64,000 nucleotides of DNA from Acidimicrobiia bacterium (GCA_030065575.1 JASJDZ010000001.1:62001-126000); one strand, 5' to 3'. Positions 54,855-63,648 are shown, numbered from the stretch's first letter. The notes: generated by a model not told the origin, from the letters alone. Numbers and translations are program-made.

Positions 54855-55214
54855 TCAGCAGAAGGACTGACCGCACCCGCATGAGCGCTGCTCGCTGGGG
54901 TTGTTGATAGCGAAGCCCGCACCCTGGAGGCCACTGTCGCGGAAATCGATGGTGGCACCACCAACCATGGCAGCACTCTCCCGATCAACGACAACTCGCA
55001 CCCCATCGGTCTCGTTGACGATATCGGTGTCGTCGACGGCCGCATCGAAGTACATGTCGTAGGAGAAGCCGGAGCAGCCACCAGGACGAACGGCAAGGCG
55101 CAACGACAGAGCCTCGTCACCCTCGGTCTCGATCAGTTCCAAGACTTTGGCGGCGGCGCTGCTGGTGAGAGTCACCCCTTGCAGGGTGGTTGCGGTCTCG
55201 TCGTTGGTCATCAT
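54855..55214 (-). CDS. erpA: A-type iron-sulfur carrier (ErpA/HesB family)
   Basis: 119 residues (or 118 from the second ATG). VRPGGCSGFSYDMYF and NPSEQRSCGCGQSF hold the three conserved Cys that carry an Fe-S cluster; TIDFRDSGLQGAGFAINNP is the family block. It inserts clusters into target proteins. GGGAG lies 8 nt upstream of two ATGs. It is divergent from an Mrp-type cluster carrier, with an AT-rich palindrome (55257-55272) between them. Confidence 0.93.
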   Translation of the reverse strand: MMTNDETATTLQGVTLTSSAAAKVLELIETEGDEALSLRLAVRPGGCSGFSYDMYFDAAVDDTDIVNETDGVRVVVDRESAAMVGGATIDFRDSGLQGAGFAINNPSEQRSCGCGQSFC

Positions 55215-55256
55215 CTTGGGCTCCCGAATGGTCGCTGGCTGGGCGGCATTGTATTA

Positions 55257-55272
55257 CATAGTTAACACTATG
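55257..55272. promoter_or_regulatory. AT-rich palindrome between erpA and mrp
   Basis: CATAGT-TAAC-ACTATG: a 6-bp inverted repeat with a 4-nt centre in an otherwise GC-rich region, placed between two divergent Fe-S assembly genes. Candidate operator for a shared repressor. Confidence 0.6.
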
Positions 55273-55304
55273 ACGATAGGTCATTTAACCCACGGCGGGC
55301 AGTC

Positions 55305-55310
55305 TACGCT
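55305..55310 (+). promoter_or_regulatory. Leaderless -10 box (TACGCT)
   Basis: TANNNT box 7 nt before ATG 55318 of the Mrp gene. Confidence 0.5.
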
Positions 55311-55317
55311 TCCGGCC

Positions 55318-56457
55318 ATGGTTCAGATGACGGAAATCGAAGCAGCTCTAGCCCGGGTAATCGACCCCGAGTTGGGTGCCGACATCGTCGACCTCGGCAT
55401 GGTGAAGGACGTCAAAATCGACGGTGGGCACGTCAAGGTCAAGATCGCGCTCACCATCGCCGCCTGCCCACTTCGTGATCAAATCGAGAACGAGGTGCTG
55501 CGGAAGCTGCGCGCCGTTTCCGGGGTCACCGATGTCACCATCGAGATCGGTGCGATGACCCAGGCGGAGCGGACCGACCTCATGGAGCGAGCACGCCTCC
55601 GCGCCCGCGAGCAGGCAGAACCCACCATGGTCCATCCCAATACGCGAGTGGTCGCGGTGAGCAGCGGCAAAGGTGGCGTCGGCAAGTCGTCACTCAGCGC
55701 CAATCTGGCTCTAGCGATTGCGGGCCAGGGGCACAAGGTCGGGCTGCTCGATGCGGATATCTGGGGCTTCTCCATCCCCCGCATCCTCGGTCTCGGTGGC
55801 GAGCGCCTCGAAGCGGGTGAGGACAGGCGCATCATCCCCGCCGTCGCCCACGGCATCGAGGTCGTCTCAACCGGGCTGCTCCTCGACGACGAGGACACGG
55901 CTCTGATGTGGCGGGGCCTGATGCTGTCCAAGGCCCTCGAACAGTTCCTCCGGGACGTCGCCTGGGATCAGTCCCTCGACTACCTGCTGCTCGATATGCC
56001 GCCCGGTACGGGTGACGTACAGATGGCTCTGGCGCGGCTCCTCCCGCAAGCGGAGATGGTTGTGGTGACAACGCCCCAGCTGGCTGCGCAGAAGGTGGCA
56101 GCCCGCGTCGCCGATATGGCCCGACGCTCCCATATGCCCGTCATCGGAGTCATCGAGAACATGTCCGGGTTCACGACCCCGTCGGGTGAGCACTTCCCAC
56201 TGTTCGGCACCGGAGGAGGCGAAGCCCTCGCGATCGACCTCGGAGTTGAGCTCCTGGGTAAGGTCCCGATCGACCCCCGAGTCGCCGAAGGAGGCGATGC
56301 GGGCAACCCCGTCGTGGTGGCCGAACCGGATTCGCCTTCCGCCACGGCACTCACCCAAGCTGCCAAGTCGTTGACGGCCCTGCTCCCGCCGATCGCCGAC
56401 GACGGCTGCTCAGCCCGACTCACCCTCGTCGCCGAGCAGCTCGCCCGAATGGGCTAG
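55318..56457 (+). CDS. Mrp/NBP35-family P-loop ATPase (Fe-S cluster carrier)
   Basis: 379 residues. The N-terminal DUF59/MIP18 domain (res 1-95; DPELGADIVDLGMVKDVKID) is followed by an ATPase with deviant Walker A VSSGKGGVGKSSLS, GLLDADIWGFSIP and LLDMPPGTGDVQ. The C-x2-C expected after the ENMSGF motif of many Mrp proteins is absent (TTPSGEHFPLFG instead), as I recall for other actinobacterial members, so cluster binding must differ or be lost. ATG 55318 is chosen from the -10 box; upstream frames are unsupported. Divergent from erpA, fitting a role in Fe-S assembly. Confidence 0.92.
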   Translation: MVQMTEIEAALARVIDPELGADIVDLGMVKDVKIDGGHVKVKIALTIAACPLRDQIENEVLRKLRAVSGVTDVTIEIGAMTQAERTDLMERARLRAREQAEPTMVHPNTRVVAVSSGKGGVGKSSLSANLALAIAGQGHKVGLLDADIWGFSIPRILGLGGERLEAGEDRRIIPAVAHGIEVVSTGLLLDDEDTALMWRGLMLSKALEQFLRDVAWDQSLDYLLLDMPPGTGDVQMALARLLPQAEMVVVTTPQLAAQKVAARVADMARRSHMPVIGVIENMSGFTTPSGEHFPLFGTGGGEALAIDLGVELLGKVPIDPRVAEGGDAGNPVVVAEPDSPSATALTQAAKSLTALLPPIADDGCSARLTLVAEQLARMG

Positions 56458-56473
56458 GTACCGGACCCCCATC

Positions 56474-56523
56474 CGTTTCGGCGTAGATCTGTGCCGTATG
56501 CGACACGCAGATACGCCAAAACG
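56474..56523. repeat. Intergenic palindrome family A, copy 3
   Basis: CGTTTCGGCGTAGATCTGTG pairs with the arm ending in CAGATACGCCAAAACG. Lies 16 nt after the Mrp stop codon. Confidence 0.85.
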
Positions 56524-56544
56524 GAGAGAGACCCTCCCCCGTAA

Positions 56545-56594
56545 CGTTCTGGCGTATTTCTGTGCCGTATGTGGCACGCAGATACGCCAAAACG
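56545..56594. repeat. Intergenic palindrome family A, copy 4
   Basis: CGTTCTGGCGTA and TACGCCAAAACG with interior CTGTG...CACGCAG. Tandem to copy 3 with 71-nt periodicity; it lies just downstream of the convergent M23 peptidase gene. Confidence 0.85.
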
Positions 56595-56615
56595 GAGAGA
56601 TCCGACAAAGACGGA

Positions 56616-57884
56616 TTAGAAGCAGAGGCCGGCAACAAGGGGATAGGGGTTGATCGGGTCGCCGCCGCCGGGGTGGAACTCGAAGTGCAGGTGGGGAATC
56701 GTGTACTGGGCATTGCCGGTGTTGCCGACGTAGCCGATCAGCTCGCCCACAGAAACGGCTTGCCCCACACTGAGGCCAGATGCCCAGGCGTCGAGGTGGG
56801 CGTAGTAGTACTGGTCCCCACCGGCGCCGGTGAGATAGATGTAGATGCCGCCGAGTCCCCCGTTACCCATCCGCTTGATCGTCCCCGTCTCGATGGCCAC
56901 GAGCGGAGTTCCCCGAGCGGCGATCATGTCCACACCTTCGTGGGTGCGACCGCCGGACCGGGGGTCACCCCAGGTGTCGGTGAAGCTGACCGCACCATCG
57001 ACCGGGCAGGCCAGCCCGGTACTCGGTGGCGGCTCTGTGGTAGTTGTTGGCGGTGGCTCGGTTGTCGTGGTGGTGGTCGTGGTGGTTGAACCGCCCGGCG
57101 CCTCGGTCGTCGTTGTGGTTGGAGCTGACGTCGACGTCGTCGAGTTGACCGGCGCCTCGGTAGTTGTCGTGGTGACGGCAACCGTCGTGGTGGTCGTACT
57201 CAACGCGGCCAAACGCCGCCTCTCTTCCTCTTCCCGCCGCAACCGCTCCTGCTCCTCACGGATGCGACGCTCTTCCTCCTGCTTCTCGTAAGCGGCGACA
57301 ACGGTGTTGTAGTCGTCATTGGCCTGATCGAGACGATTGAGAATGTCCGCAGCGAGCACTTCGAGTTCGTCCTTCGTGGACCGCTGGTTCTCCAGCGCCA
57401 GCGACATCGCTTCGAGTTGGGCCTCGTAGTTGTCCTCCAGCGCAAACAGGCGGGCAACTGTGTCGCTTCCCTTCCGCGAGATCCGGTCGAGGTAGCTGGA
57501 ACGCAGACTTACTTCTGCAACGGTCACCGCGTCGAACAGTGCCGATTGCGTCGACCCGGCGTGCACATACCGATTCGTAGCAATCTCCTGGGCGGCAAGG
57601 CGGGCAACAGCGAGGTCGCTCTCGAGCTCGGCAAGATCGATGCCGAACGAGGTGAGCGATTCTTCGAGTTCATAGAGGCGCGCCACGGCTAGGTCGTACT
57701 CGACGGTGACGGTCTCGAGCTCGGCTCCAACGGCGCGTCGAGCTGCATCGGCCGCTTCAATGTCGGCAGGTGTGATCTCGGCCTGGGCGCTGGCGGCGAG
57801 TGCGGGAACGATCGCAAGAACAAATACGACTGCGGCCGCGGCGATGCGCTGCAGTCTCGCCCAGATCCTCGCTCTCCCGGCCAT
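56616..57884 (-). CDS. Secreted M23 peptidase with coiled-coil N-terminus (EnvC-like)
   Basis: 422 residues. Signal peptide (IAAAAVVFVLAIVPALAASAQA), a long coiled coil (about res 40-225, ending EERRIREEQERLRREEEERRR), a Thr-rich linker of repeated TTTTTEAP-like units (res 230-300), and a C-terminal M23 domain with zinc ligands in THEGVDM and HLHFEF. It probably cleaves, or activates cleavage of, peptidoglycan peptides during division. GGAG lies 8 nt before ATG 57884 (GTG 57887 is an alternative). Confidence 0.92.
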   Translation of the reverse strand: MAGRARIWARLQRIAAAAVVFVLAIVPALAASAQAEITPADIEAADAARRAVGAELETVTVEYDLAVARLYELEESLTSFGIDLAELESDLAVARLAAQEIATNRYVHAGSTQSALFDAVTVAEVSLRSSYLDRISRKGSDTVARLFALEDNYEAQLEAMSLALENQRSTKDELEVLAADILNRLDQANDDYNTVVAAYEKQEEERRIREEQERLRREEEERRRLAALSTTTTTVAVTTTTTEAPVNSTTSTSAPTTTTTEAPGGSTTTTTTTTTEPPPTTTTEPPPSTGLACPVDGAVSFTDTWGDPRSGGRTHEGVDMIAARGTPLVAIETGTIKRMGNGGLGGIYIYLTGAGGDQYYYAHLDAWASGLSVGQAVSVGELIGYVGNTGNAQYTIPHLHFEFHPGGGDPINPYPLVAGLCF

Positions 57885-58004
57885 CACGGTTTCTCCACAA
57901 GCTCAACGATTGTTGCCCCGTGTCTACCGCCCGACCTCAAAGATACCCGCTTGCTGCGCATTAGCCGTTTCTCACCGCCGCAGAGATTGTGTTGATCGCG
58001 CCCG

Positions 58005-58382
58005 TCACAACACCGTTATCCGGTTCTGCCAGCGGCGAACGCCCCAACGACGAAGTCCCTCGCGGATCTGGGGGGAGAGTAGGGCGAAGCCGACCAGATC
58101 GGTGAGGAAACCCGGCGTGACCAGAAGGGCTCCCGAGACCAGGATCATGGCACCGTGCGCAAGGTGCCGAGCCGGGAATCTCGCCTCGTTGAACTCGTGC
58201 CGAATGTCGGCAAGCACCCCCCGGCCCTGTCGCGAGACGAGGTTGGCACCGATGACTGCGGTGAGGAGCACAATCGCCATCGTGGACCAGAAGCCGATCC
58301 GGCCGCCGACGAAGATGAACAGCCCGATTTCGATTGGGGGGACAAAAACAAATGCAAGGAAGAGCAGGGTTGTAGGCCGCAT
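58005..58382 (-). CDS. FxsA family membrane protein
   Basis: 125 residues. LAFVFVPPIEIGLFIFVGGR, IGFWSTMAIVLLTAVIGANL with RQGRGVLADI and the C-terminal SGALLVTPGFLTDLVGFALL define FxsA, a cytoplasmic-membrane protein linked in E. coli to phage exclusion when overproduced. ATG 58382 has TATGCT (58391-58396) 8 nt upstream. Divergent from selA with overlapping promoters. Confidence 0.9.
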   Translation of the reverse strand: MRPTTLLFLAFVFVPPIEIGLFIFVGGRIGFWSTMAIVLLTAVIGANLVSRQGRGVLADIRHEFNEARFPARHLAHGAMILVSGALLVTPGFLTDLVGFALLSPQIREGLRRWGVRRWQNRITVL

Positions 58383-58390
58383 GGGAATCG

Positions 58391-58412
58391 AGCATACCGG
58401 TATGGGTAGGCT
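58391..58412. promoter_or_regulatory. Overlapping divergent promoters with palindrome (fxsA/selA)
   Basis: CATACCGGTATG (58393-58404) is a perfect 12-bp palindrome. The minus-strand TATGCT (58391-58396) is 8 nt from the fxsA ATG; the plus-strand TAGGCT (58407-58412) is 7 nt from the selA ATG. A protein bound here would affect both genes. Confidence 0.6.
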
Positions 58413-58419
58413 CTGCCAC

Positions 58420-59745
58420 ATGGAGCTGAGGGACCTACCCCGCGTCGACACTCTGGCTGATCGGCTGACCGCCAACGGGCTGACCCGGCTGGTGGCGACC
58501 ACCGTGGCTCGTCAGGTCATCGCAGACGCTAGAACCGCAATCCAAGCCGGAGGCGACGCTGATCCCGAGAGTGATGCGGCCCGGATCGCGCACCAGTTGC
58601 ACGGGACCCGCCCCACCCGGATGGTCAATGCCACGGGGGTGTTGCTGCACACCAACCTCGGGCGGGCACCGATGGCGAGGCGCGCCGCTGAGGATGCGCA
58701 GGACCTGCTCACCGACTACGGGAATGTGGAGTTCGACATCCGCACCGGGAGAAGGGGCCGGCGCGCCGGCTATGCCAGGTATCTGCTCACCGTCGTTACC
58801 GGCGCCGAAGCTGCCATCATCTTCAACAACAACGCCGCAGCTCTGCTGGTCGCGCTGGCTGCGATCGCCGGTGATGGGAACGCCGTTGTCTCCCGCGGCG
58901 AGGAGATCGAGATAGGGGGATCGTTCCGGCTCCCCGAGTTGATGGCAGCCTCCGGGGCAAATCTGGTTGAGGTAGGCACCACTAATCGCACCCGGCTCAC
59001 CGACTACGAGCGCGTGGCCAATGAGGCTTCGGCCTTCCTCAAGGTTCATCCGTCTAACTACAGGCTCGAAGGATTTGCGGAGTCGGTTTCATACGCAGAC
59101 CTGGCTGCACTCGCCAACCGAACCGGAGTGCCGCTGATTGCCGATGTGGGCAGCGGCCTGCTCGACGCCAACGTTCCCTGGGTGCCGGGAAGTCCTCCGA
59201 CCTGGCTGGCAGCCGAGCCGGGGGTGCGACAGACCCTCCAGGATGGTGCAGACGTCGTGCTGTTTTCCGGGGACAAGCTGCTGGGCGGACCGCAGGCAGG
59301 CATCGCAGTGGGACGCTCCGATCTGATCACCCTGATGGCCCAACACCCGCTGGCGAGAGCGGTGCGGATCGACGGCGCCACTCACGCGGCACTGGCCGCA
59401 ACTCTGGAGTTGTATGCCGACGATCGTGGCGGCGAGATACCGTTTTGGGCGATGGCTTCGCTCGACTACGACTCTCTCGAGCGACGACACAACCACTTGC
59501 TAGAGGCTTTGGGCGGCCGGGGCGAGGTGATAGTCGGTGAGTCGCTACCCGGCGCCGGATCGGTCCCCGGGGAGACCATCCCCTCCCCCAACCTTCGACT
59601 CGCCGGCAAGGCTGATGAGCTCTGGGAACGGTTGTTGAGCGCGACACCACCCGTGCTCGCCAGGAGGCGCGAAGGTGAGCTGATCCTGGACTTGCGCACG
59701 GTTGATCCGGCCGACGACTCGCTGCTGGCCCGGATTCTGAGCTGA
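58420..59745 (+). CDS. selA: L-seryl-tRNA(Sec) selenium transferase
   Basis: 441 residues. It converts Ser-tRNA(Sec) to Sec-tRNA(Sec) with selenophosphate. NATGVLLHTNLGRAPMA, GRRGRRAGYARYLLTVVTGA, IFNNNAAALLVALAAI, SRGEEIEIGGSFRLPE and the PLP Lys in FSGDKLLGGPQAG (about Lys285) are SelA signatures. The upstream open frame to 57706 is a shadow; ATG 58420 has a -10 box 7 nt upstream. selB starts immediately after, as usual. Confidence 0.95.
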   Translation: MELRDLPRVDTLADRLTANGLTRLVATTVARQVIADARTAIQAGGDADPESDAARIAHQLHGTRPTRMVNATGVLLHTNLGRAPMARRAAEDAQDLLTDYGNVEFDIRTGRRGRRAGYARYLLTVVTGAEAAIIFNNNAAALLVALAAIAGDGNAVVSRGEEIEIGGSFRLPELMAASGANLVEVGTTNRTRLTDYERVANEASAFLKVHPSNYRLEGFAESVSYADLAALANRTGVPLIADVGSGLLDANVPWVPGSPPTWLAAEPGVRQTLQDGADVVLFSGDKLLGGPQAGIAVGRSDLITLMAQHPLARAVRIDGATHAALAATLELYADDRGGEIPFWAMASLDYDSLERRHNHLLEALGGRGEVIVGESLPGAGSVPGETIPSPNLRLAGKADELWERLLSATPPVLARRREGELILDLRTVDPADDSLLARILS

Positions 59746-59746
59746 C

Positions 59747-61522
59747 ATGCCGATCATTGCCACCGCCGGTCACGTCGACCACGGCAAATCAACGCTCATC
59801 CAGGCGCTGACGGGCCGCGATCCCGACCGATGGGCCGAGGAGAAGGAGCGAGGCCTGACTATCGACCTCGGCTTCGCCTGGGCCAAGCTGGGCGTTCACG
59901 ATGTTGGCTTCGTGGATGTACCCGGGCATGAGCGCTTCATCAAGAACATGCTCGCCGGCGTTGGTGCGATCGACGTTGCCCTTTTTGTCGTCGCCGCCGA
60001 TGAGGGCTGGATGCCGCAGTCCGAAGAGCATCTATCCGTTCTCGACTTGCTGGATACGCGCCACGGCGTTGTTGCCCTCACCAGGGTCGACCTTGCCGAC
60101 AGCGATGACATCGACCTTGCAGAACTGGAAGTCCTCGAGAAGACCGAGGGAACGAGCCTGGCCGACTGGCCGGTCATCCGGGTATCACCTATCACCGATG
60201 AGGGAATGGATGAGCTCCGGGCCTCACTCGAGGATCAACTCGATCAAGCGGGTGATCCGGCCAATCTGGCACGACCCCGCATGTGGATCGATCGATCGTT
60301 CCACATCTCCGGTGCCGGTACGGTCGTCACCGGTACGCTCTCCGGTGGAACGCTCGCAGTCGATGACGACCTGGTTCTCTGGCCGTCCGAGGTGCCGGTT
60401 CGCATCAGGGGGATGCAACACCACGAGGAGTCTGTGGAGTCGCTCGACCCCGGTACACGTGCTGCCCTCAACATATCCGGGGCGGTGGAGCCTGATCGGG
60501 GCGCAATGCTGGGACCGCCCGACGCCTTCGGCTCGAGCACATCCTTCCTCACCGAGTTGCGCCAGGTCCGCAATATCGAGGAGCGGATCACTTCACGGGG
60601 TGCTTATCACTTCCATCTGGGAAGCGGCTCGTGGCCGGTGCGGATTCGGGTGATTGGAGAGAGCCTCTGCTTGGTGAGGAGCAACTCCCCTATCCCGATG
60701 CAAAGCGGAGACCGCTTCATCCTCCGCGAGGCCGGGCGTCGTGCCGTTGTTGCCGGAGGCCGGGTGCTGGACCCGCATCCGCCGTCGTCGGGGCCGGCAC
60801 TGCGAGAGGCGGCTTCGGCTGTGGCGGCTGCTCTGGACGACGGACCTGACCCGGCCGCAAATGCGGTCGCCGACGCTCTGCTTGCGATCCGCGGCGCCGA
60901 CTCTCTCGCTCGCCTCTATCAAGACTCCGGTGGCGGCAGGCCGGCAACACAGTTTGTCACTGCAACACAGGCGATGGCTGATCAGGAGGCAGCGGCAATC
61001 CTGGAGTCGATCCTCGCGAGCACCGCCCGCTTCCATGCCGACAATCGGCTCCGACCGGGCATCCCCAGGGCCGAGCTGGCTTCGTCCCTCGATGTAGACC
61101 CAGCAACGATCTCGCTGGTGGTGGCAGGCAGCGATGATCTGGTGGATGACGGTTCGACGATTCGCCAGGCACACTTCGCTCCCGGGCTGACCTCGAGCGA
61201 GGAGGCCTATTGGCAAGCCGCCCAGGCGCGCCTTGCAGAGAGCCTCGCTGTTCCCCGGGCGTCACAGCTCGGGCTATCCCAGGAGCTGCTCTACGCCCTC
61301 ATCCGTGACGGGCAACTCGTTCGTATCGAGGCGGATCTCGTCTACCTGCCGAATCAGATCGCAACGATCGAATCTGCCCTGGTGGATCTGCCGGATGAGT
61401 TCGCCGTTGCAGACTTCCGCGACCGGCTCGAGGTGACGAGGCGTCACGCCGTCCCTCTCCTCGAGTGGCTGGACAAGAAGGGAGTGACGCGCCGGAACGG
61501 CGATGTCAGAAGCTTGCGCTAA
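59747..61522 (+). CDS. selB: Selenocysteine-specific elongation factor
   Basis: 591 residues. EF-Tu-like GTPase core: [14 protein letters not shown] (G1), [15 protein letters not shown] (G3), and G4 replaced by [10 protein letters not shown]; then beta-barrel domains and C-terminal winged helices (res 420-591) that bind the SECIS RNA. It delivers Sec-tRNA(Sec) to in-frame UGA. The ATG is 1 nt after the selA stop. No selC or selD gene is recognised in the window, nor a UGA-containing selenoprotein gene, so the rest of the machinery must be elsewhere if functional. Confidence 0.95.
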   Translation: MPIIATAGHVDHGKSTLIQALTGRDPDRWAEEKERGLTIDLGFAWAKLGVHDVGFVDVPGHERFIKNMLAGVGAIDVALFVVAADEGWMPQSEEHLSVLDLLDTRHGVVALTRVDLADSDDIDLAELEVLEKTEGTSLADWPVIRVSPITDEGMDELRASLEDQLDQAGDPANLARPRMWIDRSFHISGAGTVVTGTLSGGTLAVDDDLVLWPSEVPVRIRGMQHHEESVESLDPGTRAALNISGAVEPDRGAMLGPPDAFGSSTSFLTELRQVRNIEERITSRGAYHFHLGSGSWPVRIRVIGESLCLVRSNSPIPMQSGDRFILREAGRRAVVAGGRVLDPHPPSSGPALREAASAVAAALDDGPDPAANAVADALLAIRGADSLARLYQDSGGGRPATQFVTATQAMADQEAAAILESILASTARFHADNRLRPGIPRAELASSLDVDPATISLVVAGSDDLVDDGSTIRQAHFAPGLTSSEEAYWQAAQARLAESLAVPRASQLGLSQELLYALIRDGQLVRIEADLVYLPNQIATIESALVDLPDEFAVADFRDRLEVTRRHAVPLLEWLDKKGVTRRNGDVRSLR

Positions 61523-61560
61523 CTCGACTAGATCAGCCGGGCCCTGGCCAGATGGTGGGT

Positions 61561-61836
61561 CTATACCGCGGTGCGCATCCGACCGGTGGCCACCGCAGGA
61601 AGCTGGCGACGCTCGGTCTCGGTGAAACCGCCCCAGATTCCGTACTGCTCGGTGGAGGCGATGGCATATTCCAGGCAGTCGGCCTGTACCGGACACACCC
61701 GGCAGACGGCTTTGGCACGCAGTTCGCGCCTTTCCCGCTCGTCTTTTCGCTCAGATGTGGTGGGGGGGAAGAACAGATGGGAGTGATTCCCACGACACAG
61801 GGCAACTGGCTGCCAAGAACGGTCCATCGTCGTCAC
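61561..61836 (-). CDS. WhiB-family iron-sulfur transcriptional regulator
   Basis: 91 residues. Four Cys (ALCRG, AVCRVCPVQADC) for a [4Fe-4S] cluster, then GIWGGFTETERR, the G-[I/V]-W-G-G turn and a basic C-terminus (RQLPAVATGRMR). WhiB proteins bind the primary sigma factor and regulate transcription; which member this is cannot be told. GTG 61836 is 5 nt after GGAGG; GTG 61851 and ATG 61827 are alternatives. A palindrome CAGGAATATCCTG lies at 61908-61920. Confidence 0.95.
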   Translation of the reverse strand: MTTMDRSWQPVALCRGNHSHLFFPPTTSERKDERERRELRAKAVCRVCPVQADCLEYAIASTEQYGIWGGFTETERRQLPAVATGRMRTAV

Positions 61837-61907
61837 AGACTCCTCCTCCACAAGGCGGTGACTTACACAGCGGAAAATGGAAGTTAGACACGTGATCCGA
61901 ACTGCGC

Positions 61908-61920
61908 CAGGAATATCCTG
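61908..61920. promoter_or_regulatory. Palindrome upstream of the whiB-like gene
   Basis: CAGGA-ATA-TCCTG, a near-perfect inverted repeat in the 96-nt gap between the NfeD and WhiB genes, about 70 nt upstream of the whiB-like start. Confidence 0.4.
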
Positions 61921-61932
61921 ACAGTTGGCTAA

Positions 61933-63201
61933 TCAGGTTTTCGCGACCTCGTGCGGGGCAACCTGAAGTGTGATGCCTTCGACGGCGAGGACCTCGATCT
62001 CGGCCCCGGCCGCGATACCCGCCGCCCTATGCGAACGGGCCCGCCACTTCGCTCCGTCGATAACCACAACACCGTCCGGATCGAGTGCGGAGTCCGCAAC
62101 TCCCGTAGCTCCAACTAGGTGCTCACGGCCAATGGTTGGCGTCCCGAATCGGGAACGGACAATCGTCGTCATAGCGAACAGGTAGAACAGTGCAATGCCG
62201 ATGGCTGTCAGCACAACCGACCACAGGCTGGTGCCGATCTGGGGCGGCCCACCAACGAAAGCTATCCCACCCCACAGGATCAGGACCGTCCCCACAATGC
62301 TGCGTACTCCCAACTCGTGACGTTGGAAATCCCACGTGTACAGGCCGATCCCAAGCACGGCCGCAATCACGGCCCACCAGTTCATCGGCAAAGTGGCGAA
62401 GCCGTACCCGGCCAGGAAGAGCGACAGGGCGGCGACCGCAGCGGCGATCCCGGCGCCGGCGGCGTAGAACTCAAAGGCTACGACCGCCAGCCCCGCCATC
62501 AGGAAGAAGAAGGCCCCATCGGGCTGCGTGCCGAGACGGAGGAAGCGAGTTAGCAGCGTCGGCTTCAGGAAACGGACGTCAACCGAGGAAACGGTGGCGG
62601 TTGTCCCATCCTCGAGGGTGATCTCCTCTGCCGTTTCCAGACCGACGTTGCCGAGCAGGGTCTGCACGTCTCGGCCGTCGAGGGCAGCGATGAACTGACC
62701 GATGGTGGGCTGCACGACAAACTCATCTGAGTTCTGCTCAGGAACAATCGTTACCTCACGATCGTATAGCCCCGAGAAGGTGAAGCACTCCTCCGGAGTT
62801 CCTCCACAATCGGTATGTCCCTCGAAAGCAGAGAGCCCGTAGCTGGCACCCGGAGCTCCACCGACAATTGCGACCTCATCGAGGATGACCGTGACCTCCC
62901 CAAAGGCAACTGCGCCCTCCGGGCCGATCCAGGCAGCAACCGGAGTCGCCGAAGTCTGGATCGCGGTCACCAGCACCCCCAGATCGCCAGAAGCCACACC
63001 GGGATTGTCGATCTTCAACACGATCAGCTGAGCGTCCTCGTTGCGGATGACATCGACGAGGAAGTCAATGGCTCGCTGATCGAGCGGGCCCCGCACATCC
63101 GTTACCACAACAGGCCCGGGACCGGGTTCCTGGCCAACGGCGGGAACCGCGGCGAACGCAGCGCTCAGTAACAGAAACAGAAGGGAAAGACGTCTCAACA
63201 C
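61933..63201 (-). CDS. NfeD-family membrane protein (ClpP-like domain without evident catalytic Ser)
   Basis: 422 residues. Signal sequence RRLSLLFLLLSAAFAAVPAV, then a ClpP-class serine-protease fold (res 30-200; LIVLKIDNPGVASGDL), several membrane helices (res 225-350) and a C-terminal OB-fold NfeD domain (REHLVGATGVADS...VVVIDGAKWRARS). The usual nucleophile motif (SAG after the A-P-x-GA segment) is replaced by WIGPEGAVAFGEVT, so it looks like a pseudo-protease. Its usual partner, an SPFH/stomatin gene, is not adjacent. Start GTG 63201 with TACCAT 8 nt upstream. Confidence 0.82.
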   Translation of the reverse strand: MLRRLSLLFLLLSAAFAAVPAVGQEPGPGPVVVTDVRGPLDQRAIDFLVDVIRNEDAQLIVLKIDNPGVASGDLGVLVTAIQTSATPVAAWIGPEGAVAFGEVTVILDEVAIVGGAPGASYGLSAFEGHTDCGGTPEECFTFSGLYDREVTIVPEQNSDEFVVQPTIGQFIAALDGRDVQTLLGNVGLETAEEITLEDGTTATVSSVDVRFLKPTLLTRFLRLGTQPDGAFFFLMAGLAVVAFEFYAAGAGIAAAVAALSLFLAGYGFATLPMNWWAVIAAVLGIGLYTWDFQRHELGVRSIVGTVLILWGGIAFVGGPPQIGTSLWSVVLTAIGIALFYLFAMTTIVRSRFGTPTIGREHLVGATGVADSALDPDGVVVIDGAKWRARSHRAAGIAAGAEIEVLAVEGITLQVAPHEVAKT

Positions 63202-63209
63202 GACGGCGC

Positions 63210-63215
63210 ATGGTA
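63210..63215 (-). promoter_or_regulatory. Leaderless -10 box (TACCAT)
   Basis: Minus-strand TANNNT box 8 nt before GTG 63201 of the NfeD gene. Confidence 0.4.
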
Positions 63216-63248
63216 ACCCGTGACAGCCAATCCGATACCCTCCCGCGC

Positions 63249-63254
63249 TACCCT
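63249..63254 (+). promoter_or_regulatory. Leaderless -10 box (TACCCT)
   Basis: TANNNT box 7 nt before ATG 63262 of the receiver-domain gene. Confidence 0.45.
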
Positions 63255-63261
63255 TCCCGGC

Positions 63262-63633
63262 ATGGCACTACGAATCGTCGTCCTCGCTGACGAGGCCTGG
63301 GCCAGCAACGAAGTCCATGCCGCCCTAACCGAGCCCGATTACGCACTCATCGATCATGACGACCCGCGTACCGCATTCGACCTGGTGGACGCCGAAGGCC
63401 CCGATGCCGTAGTGATCGATCTACAGGTGAAGAGCATGGGAGGCATGGCGGTTGCTCGCGACCTTCATCAGCGGGCGGCGCTCGCCGATCAGGAGTCAGT
63501 GCCGGTTGTGCTTCTCCTCGATCGAGCTGCCGACAGTTTCCTCGCCAAGCGGGCTGGTGTTGCCGCCTGGGTTACCAAGCCGTTCACAGCCCACGACCTC
63601 CGCACCGCCATTGATCAAGCAATCGCCGACTAG
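63262..63633 (+). CDS. Stand-alone response-regulator receiver domain
   Basis: 123 residues of CheY-like fold: acidic N-terminal pair region (VVLADEAWA; only one acid), phosphoacceptor Asp in DAVVIDLQVKSMGG and Lys in WVTKPFTAHDL. No output domain, so it acts by protein-protein interaction; partner unknown. No kinase gene is adjacent. ATG 63262 follows a -10 box; frames open from 63220 are unsupported. A CNNM-type gene starts 15 nt downstream. Confidence 0.85.
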   Translation: MALRIVVLADEAWASNEVHAALTEPDYALIDHDDPRTAFDLVDAEGPDAVVIDLQVKSMGGMAVARDLHQRAALADQESVPVVLLLDRAADSFLAKRAGVAAWVTKPFTAHDLRTAIDQAIAD

Positions 63634-63648
63634 ATCGCACCAAGCTAG

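Noticed and set aside
57706-58419. N-terminal extension of SelA
   Set aside because: The frame is open but low-complexity and overlaps fxsA and the M23 gene; the family starts at ATG 58420.
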